Assembly: GCA_017481725.1 (NCBI GenBank)
Contig: JAFUOX010000074.1
Coordinates: 1 to 36,684, forward strand
DNA: 36,684 nt
Direction of reading: 5' to 3'
From: Kiritimatiellia bacterium
GTDB lineage: Bacteria; Verrucomicrobiota; Kiritimatiellia; RFP12; UBA3636
The position numbers were made by a program, and so were the translations under genes. The notes beneath the pieces are model-generated. The model saw nothing but the letters and a program-made list of their open reading frames with translations. It was not told the origin of the DNA and searched no databases. Shown here one piece after another: positions 16,066-24,140 of the stretch (positions are counted from its first letter, which is position 1; the number at the start of each line of letters is the position of its first letter).

Positions 16066-18039
16066 TTATTTGGCACCAGTTTCTCCGCGTTGCTCAGGCG
16101 TGGTTTCTTTATCCCCCAAGCCCAATGTTCTCGTTGTCCATGTCAACTCGTTTATAGGACCATATGCTTGAAGCTCAAACATTTTTGAGATTGGGAATAA
16201 TATATAATGTAGCCCTTTACCAACCCATGTTTCCTGACTCAACAAATTCACCCTTAAAAATGCATCTAGATGTCCTGTGAACCACAAGTCACCATAGCCA
16301 GTAACACTTATTGCCGGACCATCAATTAATAAATTCTTAAAATGCACCCCATAATCCTTTATTGTCAGCTCGCTCTTTAAACTGCTTTGTGTTAGAATAA
16401 AATCTAGGCCAGGAACATTACGTGCCATAAAATCAGTGAAGCCAGCAAAAATAGGGATTCTATAAATCATCGCATCCTCTATTGAAATAGTTGCGGCACC
16501 AACCATTGTACGCAAATCATCTTTTTTGCCAGCTATATCAAAATTTAAATATCCATTAAAATTGGCTACGCCAGATACCGCTTCCTTTTCAGCTTTTTCA
16601 CTTGTGAATGCATTAATAAAGGAATCAACGCTTGCATTATTGCAATCAAAATTAACTGCAAAATTAACCTTTTCCAAAGAAAGCCCTTTATTTGGCACAT
16701 ATTCTGGAGTAACACAAATATCGCCTTTTACACCACCATTATATAGAGTGGTCTCAATCCCTTTAACATTCCAACTTTCATAATCCATATCCACCTTACC
16801 GGAAGCATCTTCAAACATTAATCCATTGAAATTTATAGAGCGTGCAGTAAAGTTTCCTTCTATATTTAATGCCTCTGAAGTTGATCTTGATATGCCCACA
16901 CTGCCACTTGCACTCATTTGGCAAGGCAATTCAACATCTAATGGGAAAAGCTCCTCATTTTCTATAACCCCCACAGCAGCCAACATATGTCCTGGACGAA
17001 TTTTTGATATAACATCAAAGTTCAAAACATATGTATCTAAATTAATATACAAAGAGCCTGAGAGCATACCCTCTGGCCTACGACCAACCAATGAATTAAT
17101 ATCTACATTAGACCATCCATCCTTGCCATGAGCCTTTAAATACATTACAAGAGAAACAAAATCAACTCCGTTATATTTTACATGACCAGAATCCACATTT
17201 AAATCTAAATTATAAATAGACTCATTCGGAGAATATTTAATATTTGCAGACACATTTGGAGACATACTTGGAAACTCTATTTTTTCTAGCTCCCGATTTA
17301 GTCCCTTCAAACCTAAATCCTCAAATAAAGGATACAAGGTTTCTGTCTTTAGTTTACCATCTCCAGAAAAATCTAATCTATTAATAAGTAAATCATACTT
17401 AAGATTACCTGTTAGCTGCTGCTCATCAATCTGATTAGGTTTTGTTAGCTTTAATGCAATATCATTGCAGGATATTGTTGTATCATGCATAGACACATAA
17501 GCTTCAATATCAAAAACATTAGTTTCAAATATACGTGCACGGCGGCATTGTAATGATACATTTTTCAATACTGGCAATATTTTAATACCCTCATTTTTCA
17601 CCGATTCTTTATCTTTAGATAGAGAGCTTTTATGAGAGACACTGATTAGCTCAAAGCTGTCTATTTGCACAGATTGCAACTTACTAACCAAAGGCTTGGT
17701 AGAGAAAAAATCAATATCCATCCGCACCTGTCTTGCACTAACAATTGGGCGGTGAGGGATTCGTTTAGGATACACTGCCACATCATTAATACACAAACCA
17801 TTTTTTAATGATATGGATACACCATCAAGCTCTACAGAAAAGGCATCAGTAGATAACTCCTTTTCTATTTTATCTACCCACCCTCTTGGCAATTCTTTAG
17901 CAATTATCCGTAGCAAAAACAAAGCACAAATCAATACAACAGCAAACAACGCAACTATTGTTAGCTTAATATGCGGAAATTTTTTCCTATAAAATTTATA
18001 GCCCACTAAAATATGGCGTCTTAAGTGCTGTTTATCCAT
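16066..18039 (-). CDS. AsmA-like envelope protein (single N-terminal membrane anchor)
   Basis: A 657-residue protein with a basic N-terminus, one membrane segment (about 26-46, LTIVALFAVVLICALFLLRI), and a long beta-rich periplasmic region typical of AsmA-like/bridge-like proteins, which help move or place lipids between membranes. Near the C-terminus GYGDLWFTGHLDAFLRVNL resembles the AsmA C-terminal region. Family assignment comes from overall pattern, not a single motif. The start is placed at the ATG at 18039, 13 bp after the stop of the PHP gene; an upstream in-frame start would run into that gene. Last gene of a coaX - PHP - AsmA run. Confidence 0.72.
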   Translation of the reverse strand: MDKQHLRRHILVGYKFYRKKFPHIKLTIVALFAVVLICALFLLRIIAKELPRGWVDKIEKELSTDAFSVELDGVSISLKNGLCINDVAVYPKRIPHRPIVSARQVRMDIDFFSTKPLVSKLQSVQIDSFELISVSHKSSLSKDKESVKNEGIKILPVLKNVSLQCRRARIFETNVFDIEAYVSMHDTTISCNDIALKLTKPNQIDEQQLTGNLKYDLLINRLDFSGDGKLKTETLYPLFEDLGLKGLNRELEKIEFPSMSPNVSANIKYSPNESIYNLDLNVDSGHVKYNGVDFVSLVMYLKAHGKDGWSNVDINSLVGRRPEGMLSGSLYINLDTYVLNFDVISKIRPGHMLAAVGVIENEELFPLDVELPCQMSASGSVGISRSTSEALNIEGNFTARSINFNGLMFEDASGKVDMDYESWNVKGIETTLYNGGVKGDICVTPEYVPNKGLSLEKVNFAVNFDCNNASVDSFINAFTSEKAEKEAVSGVANFNGYLNFDIAGKKDDLRTMVGAATISIEDAMIYRIPIFAGFTDFMARNVPGLDFILTQSSLKSELTIKDYGVHFKNLLIDGPAISVTGYGDLWFTGHLDAFLRVNLLSQETWVGKGLHYILFPISKMFELQAYGPINELTWTTRTLGLGDKETTPEQRGETGAK

Positions 18040-18052
18040 GCTTTTAAAAGAT

Positions 18053-18946
18053 CTACTTCTGCTTAATTTTTTTCGGCTTAAATAATTTGAGCTTTTCAAA
18101 TGGGATGTCTGACATTTCCACAACATCCTCAAAGTATCGCCAATTATCAAACTCCTCTGGATAATGTAAATCCAAAGAAAAAGCTATTTCCATTCCTTTT
18201 TCGTATGCCTTGCGGAGCAAATAAACGTCATCCGCAAACTGGGGATAATGAGCATTAATCTCTAATGCTGAACCTTTATCATTAAGCTTTTTAATTACCT
18301 CATCCAAAATCTCATGAGGTAATGTATGGGTTTGAGTAGAGAATCTACGAATTGCTCTAACTGGATGACCTATAAAATCGCATGGGAACTTTAGTATGCG
18401 ATCAAGATACATGAAGAAATCCTCTACCCAAGTTTTTTCATTAATTGGATTATGATGCACCGAGCCTATAACAACATCCATATGCTCCCAAACCCAATCA
18501 GGAACCAAACAACGGCCTTGTCCATCGACCTCTACCTCGATACCAGACAAAAGTGTTTCGCCATTTTTAAAAGAGTTTCCTCTTTCAACATATTGTCTAT
18601 AACGTAGCTCTGTAATACCAGCCTTTTCATATTTTTCAGGTATTTCAGAGCTATCATACCAATTGTAAGGCCAAGCTAGAGTTGTATGCTGAATAGCGAT
18701 TGCATGGGCATGATCTGTAATAGCAAAAAGCTCCCAAGCTTCCTTATTTACTTCCACATCTAACTTATAACGCTCTACAGAAAGACCAACTGTTGGGCAA
18801 TTGGAAAAACGTGGAAATGAGCCAGTATGATTGTGCCAACTAGGCCACTTATGAGTTGGCTCTTTTCTTTGAGACCAATAATGACAATTTGCATTAAATG
18901 GGTGAAGTGTTAACCCAAGTGAATTTTTTCTATCTGTTATGTACAT
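18053..18946 (-). CDS. PHP-domain phosphoesterase (HisK-like)
   Basis: A 297-residue PHP-fold metal-dependent phosphoesterase. Metal-binding motifs are in order: HNHTG (38-42), ITDHAHA (76-82), GIEVEVD (135-141), GSVHH (161-165), IGHP (192-195), EINAH (229-233) and SLDLH (257-261). The pattern fits histidinol-phosphatase-like (HisK) members, but that substrate cannot be fixed from sequence; hisF elsewhere in the window makes a histidine role possible. The N-terminal stretch (1-35) before the first motif is longer than in minimal PHP proteins. Its ATG overlaps the end of coaX by 17 bp, indicating translational coupling. Confidence 0.83.
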   Translation of the reverse strand: MYITDRKNSLGLTLHPFNANCHYWSQRKEPTHKWPSWHNHTGSFPRFSNCPTVGLSVERYKLDVEVNKEAWELFAITDHAHAIAIQHTTLAWPYNWYDSSEIPEKYEKAGITELRYRQYVERGNSFKNGETLLSGIEVEVDGQGRCLVPDWVWEHMDVVIGSVHHNPINEKTWVEDFFMYLDRILKFPCDFIGHPVRAIRRFSTQTHTLPHEILDEVIKKLNDKGSALEINAHYPQFADDVYLLRKAYEKGMEIAFSLDLHYPEEFDNWRYFEDVVEMSDIPFEKLKLFKPKKIKQK

Positions 18947-19682
18947 AAATTACACCTAATCCAAACAATGTTAAATCATAATCAATATGACAGTCCATAT
19001 CAAGACCTTCCAGTGCCCACTTTGCATATCCACCTGTTGCACAAAGAACTGCATTTTTGTTTTTAAGGACTTCATCTCTTAGATATGTGGAAATCTCACG
19101 CACCATGCCACGATGCCCTAGCTTTGCACCAAGCTTCATTGCATTTTCTGTCGAATCGCAAGCATTTGTAAAATCATCCTCAAGAATTACCTTAGGTAGC
19201 TTTGCTGTACGCTCATGAAGATAGTCTGTCATAAGTGGCAATCCAGGAGCAATTGCTCCTCCAATATAATTACAATCATTATCCACAACATCAAAAGTAA
19301 GAGCTGTGCCAAAATCTGCCACAATTACAGGATGACCATAGCGAGTAACGGCACCAACTGCATCTGCAATTCGGTCTGCTCCTATCTGCTCTGGTTTTGG
19401 ATATTTAATGCCGATAGGAAGCTTATGCTTAATTGAAAGAATATCTAATTTTATTCCAACAACACTCTCAATCATCCATGACCAAATCGGATTTACAGCT
19501 GGTACAACAGAAGCAAGTAATGCTCCTTCGCACTCTGAGGCACGCAATTTTTCTAAAGCAACGGCAACATCAGGAGGATTTTTTATTCCCCCTTTTACAG
19601 CAACAATATCTGCTACACAATCGTTTTCCCATCTACCAATTGTAGTTGATGTATTTCCTACATCTATTAAAATTGCAGCCAT
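18930..19682 (-). CDS. coaX: Type III pantothenate kinase
   Basis: First enzyme of coenzyme A synthesis, phosphorylating pantothenate with ATP; type III enzymes belong to the ASKHA fold and are not feedback-inhibited by CoA. Diagnostic motifs: IDVGNT (6-11), IGADRI (100-105, with the catalytic Asp at 103), ADFGTALTFD (122-131) and GGAIAPGL (141-148). The 250-residue length is normal. A GAGGG element lies 7-8 nt before the ATG at 19682. First gene of the minus-strand coaX - PHP - AsmA unit. Confidence 0.95.
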   Translation of the reverse strand: MAAILIDVGNTSTTIGRWENDCVADIVAVKGGIKNPPDVAVALEKLRASECEGALLASVVPAVNPIWSWMIESVVGIKLDILSIKHKLPIGIKYPKPEQIGADRIADAVGAVTRYGHPVIVADFGTALTFDVVDNDCNYIGGAIAPGLPLMTDYLHERTAKLPKVILEDDFTNACDSTENAMKLGAKLGHRGMVREISTYLRDEVLKNKNAVLCATGGYAKWALEGLDMDCHIDYDLTLFGLGVIYVHNR

Positions 19683-19952
19683 ACGGAACCCTCATCTGAT
19701 TTATTAAAATACAAAGTATTTTATCACAATACACGCTTATGTTCAATAAAAACAAAGTTTTACACTAAACACAGTACAAACCTTGGCTATATTCCATGGT
19801 TTGCGTGATATATACCACAGCTAAAGGAGGGTACAAAAGCTACTTTAAAGAGCTATTTATGCAAGAGGATGCGAAGCTTGAGCATGAGGAGTGCAAGTGC
19901 CTATAAATACAGAAATAAATATAGTAAAAAGTTAATCATTTTTATCCTCTAT
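19683..19952. other. Intergenic region holding direct-repeat copy A
   Basis: No gene is seen. The stretch contains the coaX leader and, at 19854-19897, one copy of the 44-bp repeat whose twin lies in the tail of the M23 gene. No convincing U-tract terminator for the DUF4143 ATPase gene is visible. Confidence 0.5.
19854..19897 (+). repeat. 44-bp exact direct repeat, copy A
   Basis: Starts TATTTATGCAAGAGGATGCG and ends GAGGAGTGCAAG. Identical over 44 bp to 21636-21679, in the same orientation. Its core can form a small hairpin (GCTT ga GCA tgaggag TGC AAG). The two copies bracket the DUF4143 ATPase gene and its upstream array. Confidence 0.95.
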
Positions 19953-21236
19953 TTAATTCTTTAATGAACCGATAGGAACTATTAATACGCCATCTTTACG
20001 ACTATAAGCATAATTACCTACACCAGTTAAAACCATTTTGAATGATGGAGCTTTCATTTTTGTTGTATCAATATTGGCTTCTAGCTTATTTAATGTTTTA
20101 GCCCCTTCTTCAATAAGCCTATCTCCACCGAGTTTGATTTCAATTAATCCATAAGAGCCATTACGCAAATGAACAACAGCATCACATTCTAAATTATTTC
20201 TATCTCTATAGTGATATACTTGTCCATCTAAAGCATCTGCATAAATACGTAAATCTCTAATGCATAAGTTTTCAAACATCAATCCCATTGTTTGAATGTC
20301 ATTTATTAAATCTCTTGGCCCTAGACCTAATGCAGCAGCTCCAATGGAAGGGTCAGTAAAGTAACGGGTATCTGAAGCCCTGATTGCTGTTTTAGATCGT
20401 AAATTAGGGTTCCAAGCCAAAGAATCTTCTATAACAAAAATCTTTTTTAATGCAGAAATATATGAGCTAATAGTTGCATTTTTGTTTGTCAAATCTTCAA
20501 TTTCTTCATTAGCATAAACATCTTGAGTTATTGATGTTATTTTTGCTTGTGATGCAATAGAGCGTGCATATGAACGCAATATACGTTTAGCTTTTTCAGA
20601 ATCCCTTTTAACATTATCAACTCGTGAAATATCATCATTGACTACAGCATCAAAATAGTTAATTGCCAATTGCAAAGCAACATCAGTATTTGTTCCAATG
20701 GATTTAGGCCATCCCCCGCGACAAATTAAAAATGCAATTTGTTCTAAGTCTAAACTATTGGTTCCGGCAACTTTCTCATTATCAGAGAATAAATCGCCCA
20801 AAGAAACACTACCATTACTTTCACCTGATTCATATAAACTCATTGGGCGCATTAACATGCGAGAAATTCTTCCCGTCCCACTATGTGATATTTCAGATAA
20901 ATCAGCAGGTACAGCAGACCCAGTTAAAACAAATTGGCCAAATTCATCACGTTTATCAACCTCATAACGTATGGCATCCCAAAGCTTTGGAGCCAATTGC
21001 CATTCGTCAATCAATCTTGGAGTTTGACCATTTAGCAGAAACGATGGATCCATATCAGCCATTTCTAAGTTTTGTTTTTTTTGTGCAGGATCTTGCATAA
21101 ATAATATACTTTTAGCAATTTGACTTGCTGTTGTTGTTTTACCGCACCATTTAGCACCTTCAATTAACACTGCACCTGAACTGGCTAATTTTTTCTGCAA
21201 GATACTATCCGCTAATCTTGTTTTATATTCTTTCAT
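19953..21236 (-). CDS. AAA ATPase with C-terminal DUF4143 (PD-(D/E)XK-like) domain
   Basis: A 427-residue protein of the large AAA_14/DUF4143 family common in gut bacteria and archaea. Walker A GAKWCGKTT (27-35), Walker B PRLIDEWQ (73-80), sensor FVLTGSA (102-108), and the family element HSGTGRI...MRPMSLYESGES. A winged-helix-like middle part follows (about 210-300). The C-terminal DUF4143 segment keeps a nuclease-type triad pattern ECD (350-352) and EIK (366-368). Cellular role unknown; DNA binding or defence roles are proposed for relatives, not shown here. AAGGAG sits 8 nt before the ATG. It is monocistronic, has its own promoter overlapped by a 23-bp repeat array, and lies between 44-bp direct repeats, so it behaves like an accessory cassette. 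Confidence 0.9.
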   Translation of the reverse strand: MKEYKTRLADSILQKKLASSGAVLIEGAKWCGKTTTASQIAKSILFMQDPAQKKQNLEMADMDPSFLLNGQTPRLIDEWQLAPKLWDAIRYEVDKRDEFGQFVLTGSAVPADLSEISHSGTGRISRMLMRPMSLYESGESNGSVSLGDLFSDNEKVAGTNSLDLEQIAFLICRGGWPKSIGTNTDVALQLAINYFDAVVNDDISRVDNVKRDSEKAKRILRSYARSIASQAKITSITQDVYANEEIEDLTNKNATISSYISALKKIFVIEDSLAWNPNLRSKTAIRASDTRYFTDPSIGAAALGLGPRDLINDIQTMGLMFENLCIRDLRIYADALDGQVYHYRDRNNLECDAVVHLRNGSYGLIEIKLGGDRLIEEGAKTLNKLEANIDTTKMKAPSFKMVLTGVGNYAYSRKDGVLIVPIGSLKN

Positions 21237-21262
21237 AGTTAAAACTCCTTGAAATATCTATT

Positions 21263-21291
21263 AATATAGATCATATTTAGTTATTTTGCAA
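21263..21291 (-). promoter_or_regulatory. Promoter of the DUF4143 ATPase gene
   Basis: On the minus strand: -35 TTGCAA (21286-21291), spacer of 17, -10 TATATT (21263-21268), then about 25 bp to the ATG at 21236. The -35 is itself part of the first unit of the 23-bp repeat array (the TTTTGCA core), so a protein bound to the array would overlap RNA polymerase. Confidence 0.6.
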
Positions 21292-21398
21292 GTTTTTATT
21301 TTACGATTTTGCAATTTTCTATTTGATGGTTTTGCAATTTTTCATTTGATGATTTTGCAGAATATCATTTCGTTTTTTTGCATTTTTGTTCGCCAGTT
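21284..21398. repeat. Iteron-like array: five 23-bp units with TTTTGCA cores
   Basis: The core TTTTGCA occurs at 21284, 21307, 21330, 21353 and 21376, exactly 23 bp apart. Units two and three are nearly the same (TTTTGCAATTTTYTATTTGATGR-like); the first and last two are looser. All have the same orientation. The spacing is close to two helical turns, so the cores face roughly the same side. Placed upstream of and overlapping the DUF4143 ATPase promoter, it looks like a binding array. It is not a CRISPR: there are no unique spacers. Confidence 0.85.
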
Positions 21399-21550
21399 TA
21401 AGTGTTTTTTATTCAGCAACTGGAATGAATAAACATTTTTTATAATAACTAGAACGGAGATTGTTTGTAAATAGCCCAGAGTAAATTATAAACACAGGCT
21501 CAGTACTGGTTGATCTGTATCTTTTGGTAAATATCGGTAATATAAAGATA

Positions 21551-21580
21551 TAAAAAAAGACGCACCAATGGCGTCCTATC
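21551..21580 (-). terminator. Rho-independent terminator of the htpG-M23 unit
   Basis: On the minus strand AGGACGC (21571-21577), loop CATTGGT, GCGTCTT and a run of seven T make a classic intrinsic terminator (7-bp stem with one G-T pair). It lies about 60 bp beyond the M23 stop. Confidence 0.85.
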
Positions 21581-21634
21581 CACCACCATTTTTCCATGGC
21601 GACAAAACAAAAGATTTTCCGTATTCTTTTAGAT

Positions 21635-22162
21635 TTATTTATGCAAGAGGATGCGAAGCTTGAGCATGAGGAGTGCAAGCATCCAGCGGAGGCGGCAGAA
21701 TGAGCCTGTGAGCAAAAGCCCGCGTGGGTCTATTGGCTTACCCTTATATTCTAACTGAAAGTGAAGATGCTCCCCTGTTGACATGCCAGTTTTACCCATA
21801 TAGCCTAATGGAGCACCTGCGTCTAGCTCGTCTCCTAGTTTTACGCGTATGGTGCCTGGCTCAAAATGAAAATAACGTGAAACATAACCATTACCGTGGT
21901 CGATAGAAATATTGTTTCCTGCAGCTCGCTCTCTATCAAACCCTGCCACATCTGTTTCACAATGCACCACCCTGCCACAAGCAATAGCAAGGATTGTTGC
22001 CTCCATGCATTCCCCTGTCCAGAGACAGCAATCTATTCCCCAATGCTCCTTACGCTCTCCTGTTACAGGGTGAATGCGTACACCAAAAGCCGAGGTTTGA
22101 ATAACATCCCCCGGCTTTTGGAAAATTTTGTTTTTCTTTAGAAAATAACGCTGCCTACCCAT
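21635..22162 (-). CDS. M23 (LytM-type) metallopeptidase-like protein with a repeat-derived tail
   Basis: A 175-residue peptidase M23 domain: FGVRIHPVTGERKEHWGID (26-44; zinc ligands His40 and Asp44), SRYFHF (95-100) and HLHFQL (132-137; catalytic/zinc His pair). The domain normally cleaves peptidoglycan cross-bridges, but no signal peptide or membrane segment is present at the ATG at 22162, so export is unexplained. The start overlaps the htpG stop by one base (TAATG), giving coupled translation. The natural domain ends near PIDPRGLL (144-150). The last 15 codons lie within the 44-bp repeat copy B and give a hydrophobic tail (LALLMLKLRILLHK) unlike the family, so the original C-terminus was probably altered. 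Confidence 0.85.
   Translation of the reverse strand: MGRQRYFLKKNKIFQKPGDVIQTSAFGVRIHPVTGERKEHWGIDCCLWTGECMEATILAIACGRVVHCETDVAGFDRERAAGNNISIDHGNGYVSRYFHFEPGTIRVKLGDELDAGAPLGYMGKTGMSTGEHLHFQLEYKGKPIDPRGLLLTGSFCRLRWMLALLMLKLRILLHK
21636..21679 (+). repeat. 44-bp exact direct repeat, copy B
   Basis: Identical to 19854-19897. This copy codes for the C-terminal tail and stop codon of the M23 gene on the opposite strand. Unlike copy A it is followed by CATCCAGCGG, and the next C extends the internal hairpin stem to AAGC. Confidence 0.95.
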
Positions 22163-24051
22163 TACTTAAGCATCAAATCGCTAACAAGCTTATTGAAGCG
22201 AGCTGGGTTTGAAAGTGGTGTTCCCTCAGCAAGTTGAGCCTGACCATAAAGTAGGTCTGCCCAATCCTCAATAGAAGCATTGCCTGCATTTACGCTATCA
22301 AGCATTTTCTTAATTAGAGGGCTCTCTGCGTTGATTTCAAGAATGCGCTGTGATGGTGGCACGGTCTGATTGAAGGCACGCATTACACGCTCCATGTGTG
22401 CAGTGTAGCCATACTCATCAGCAACAAAGCAGCAAGCTGAATCTGTCAAGCGGTTTGATAGACGAACTGTCTTAACTGTGTCCTTAAAGCGCTCTGCCAA
22501 GAAATCAGTTAGTGGCTTAAATTCTTTGTCAGCTGCAGTTTCTGCCTTCTTGCCGTCCTTTGACTTATCCTCTTCTTCTCCATCAAGATTTATTTCACCG
22601 CGATCAATTGCACGAAGCTTCTTGCCATTATACTCACGTAGGCGCTCAGCAACAAATTCATCCACTGGGTCAATAAAGAATAGAACCTCGTAGCCATGCT
22701 TCTTAAAGCTTTCTAGCAATGGTGTATTCTTTGCAACCTCAAAGGAATCTGCTGTGAGATAGTAAATTTCCTTCTGAGAAGCTGGCATACGGTCTGCATA
22801 GTCCTTAAGCGTGACAAGTTTTGAAGCATCATCAGAAAGTGTTGATGGGAACTGAACAAGCTCCTTGAGCTTATCATGGTTCTCCCAATCACCATGTACG
22901 CCCTCCTTAATCATTCTGCCAAATTCACGATAGAACTTTGTATAATCATCAGGACGCTTATTCTTCATTTCCTCAATAGCACCGATGAGCTTACCCACAA
23001 TCACCTTGCGGATGCGACGGATAATTGCATCATCCTGTAGCATCTCACGGGAAACATTTAGTGGCAAATCTGAGCTCTCAACAACACCCTTCACAAAGGA
23101 AAGGTAGTGAGGCAAAAGCTCCTTAATATCATCGCCAATAAATACATTGCGAGCATAGAGCTGCAAGCCGCACTTTGCTTGTGAAAAATACATATCAAAT
23201 GGTGCTGCAGCTGGGATAAATAGCAATGCACTAAATTCTGTTGCACCCTCAGCAGAGAAATGTACTGTAGCAAGAGGAGCCTCATTATCATGAGCAATAT
23301 GCTTGTAGAAGGAATCTGTATCTTCCTTTGAAACCTCATCCTTTGAGCGCTTCCAAATTGCCTTCATTGAGTTAAGTGTCTGTGGCTCCTTAATCTCAAT
23401 TTCACCCTTATCATCCTTCTCTGGAGCAATGCTTGGATCTGGGAACAAAACAATTGGGTAAGAGATATAATCAGAGTAACGGCGAACTATCTCGCGAATA
23501 CGCCACTCATCAACATACTCCATCATATCCTCGCGGAGGAAAAGGGTAATTGATGTACCATAAGCAGCATCCTCATCACCCTCTGTAATTTCATATTCGC
23601 CATTACCATCAGAAACCCAAACAACTGCCTTGTCTCCGCGGCGGCGTGTAACAAGCTGAACCTTGTCTGCAACCATAAATGCAGCATAGAAGCCAACGCC
23701 AAACTGACCAATAAGCTCAGGTGCATTTGCCTTATCCTTCATTGCTTGAAGGAATTTCTTTGTACCTGAGGAAGCAACAGTACCGATATTGCGCTCTACC
23801 TCCTCTGCACTCATACCAATACCATTATCAGAAATTACAAGTGTCTTTGCTTCCTTGTTTGCAAGCAAATTGATTTTATATTCACCATCTGCCTCTTGGC
23901 TCTTATCTATTAGAGCCTCAAAGCGTGCGCGATCGATTGCGTCAGAGGCATTTGAAATAAGTTCACGAAGAAATACCTCTTTTTTTGAATAGAGGGAGTT
24001 AATTACAAGGTCAAGGAGTTGACTAACTTCTGTTTTAAATGTCTTTTTCAT
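22162..24051 (-). CDS. htpG: Molecular chaperone HtpG (Hsp90)
   Basis: Cytosolic ATP-dependent chaperone, 629 residues from the ATG at 24051. The N-terminal GHKL ATPase domain has the Hsp90 signature YSKKEVFLRELISNASDA (about 21-38), DNGIGMS, and GQFGVGFYAAF. The middle domain contains the catalytic-loop arginine region (SDLPLNVSREMLQ), and the C-terminal dimerisation domain follows. There is no MEEVD tail, as expected in bacteria. Earlier in-frame starts (ATG 24090, GTG 24096) fall in an inverted repeat and precede the family's usual N-terminus, so they are rejected. The M23 gene overlaps its stop. Confidence 0.96.
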   Translation of the reverse strand: MKKTFKTEVSQLLDLVINSLYSKKEVFLRELISNASDAIDRARFEALIDKSQEADGEYKINLLANKEAKTLVISDNGIGMSAEEVERNIGTVASSGTKKFLQAMKDKANAPELIGQFGVGFYAAFMVADKVQLVTRRRGDKAVVWVSDGNGEYEITEGDEDAAYGTSITLFLREDMMEYVDEWRIREIVRRYSDYISYPIVLFPDPSIAPEKDDKGEIEIKEPQTLNSMKAIWKRSKDEVSKEDTDSFYKHIAHDNEAPLATVHFSAEGATEFSALLFIPAAAPFDMYFSQAKCGLQLYARNVFIGDDIKELLPHYLSFVKGVVESSDLPLNVSREMLQDDAIIRRIRKVIVGKLIGAIEEMKNKRPDDYTKFYREFGRMIKEGVHGDWENHDKLKELVQFPSTLSDDASKLVTLKDYADRMPASQKEIYYLTADSFEVAKNTPLLESFKKHGYEVLFFIDPVDEFVAERLREYNGKKLRAIDRGEINLDGEEEDKSKDGKKAETAADKEFKPLTDFLAERFKDTVKTVRLSNRLTDSACCFVADEYGYTAHMERVMRAFNQTVPPSQRILEINAESPLIKKMLDSVNAGNASIEDWADLLYGQAQLAEGTPLSNPARFNKLVSDLMLK

Positions 24052-24086
24052 AATTTTTATTTTCCTAATTTTATCGAAAGTTAAAG

Positions 24087-24116
24087 GCATAGGCACTTAT
24101 TTCTAAATGCCCATGC
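24087..24116 (-). promoter_or_regulatory. Inverted repeat 36 bp upstream of htpG
   Basis: On the minus strand GCATGGGCA, a 12-nt AT-rich loop, then TGCCTATGC form a 9-bp stem with one G-T pair, followed by CTTTAACTTT. It could end transcripts from the YugP-like gene or act as an RNA switch in the htpG leader. It does not match CIRCE (TTAGCACTC-N9-GAGTGCTAA). Confidence 0.5.
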
Positions 24117-24140
24117 AAAAGCCGTTATTGTTGGGGCTGA

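Noticed and set aside
21284..21398. CRISPR array
   Set aside because: The periodic TTTTGCA units are contiguous 23-bp repeats without unique spacers, and no cas gene is present.
24052..24096. Upstream GTG/ATG starts for htpG
   Set aside because: They lie within the inverted repeat and add residues not found in the family. MKKTFKTEV at 24051 matches the normal N-terminus.
24087..24116. CIRCE element for HrcA upstream of htpG
   Set aside because: The arms are GCATGGGCA/TGCCTATGC with a 12-nt loop, not TTAGCACTC-N9-GAGTGCTAA.
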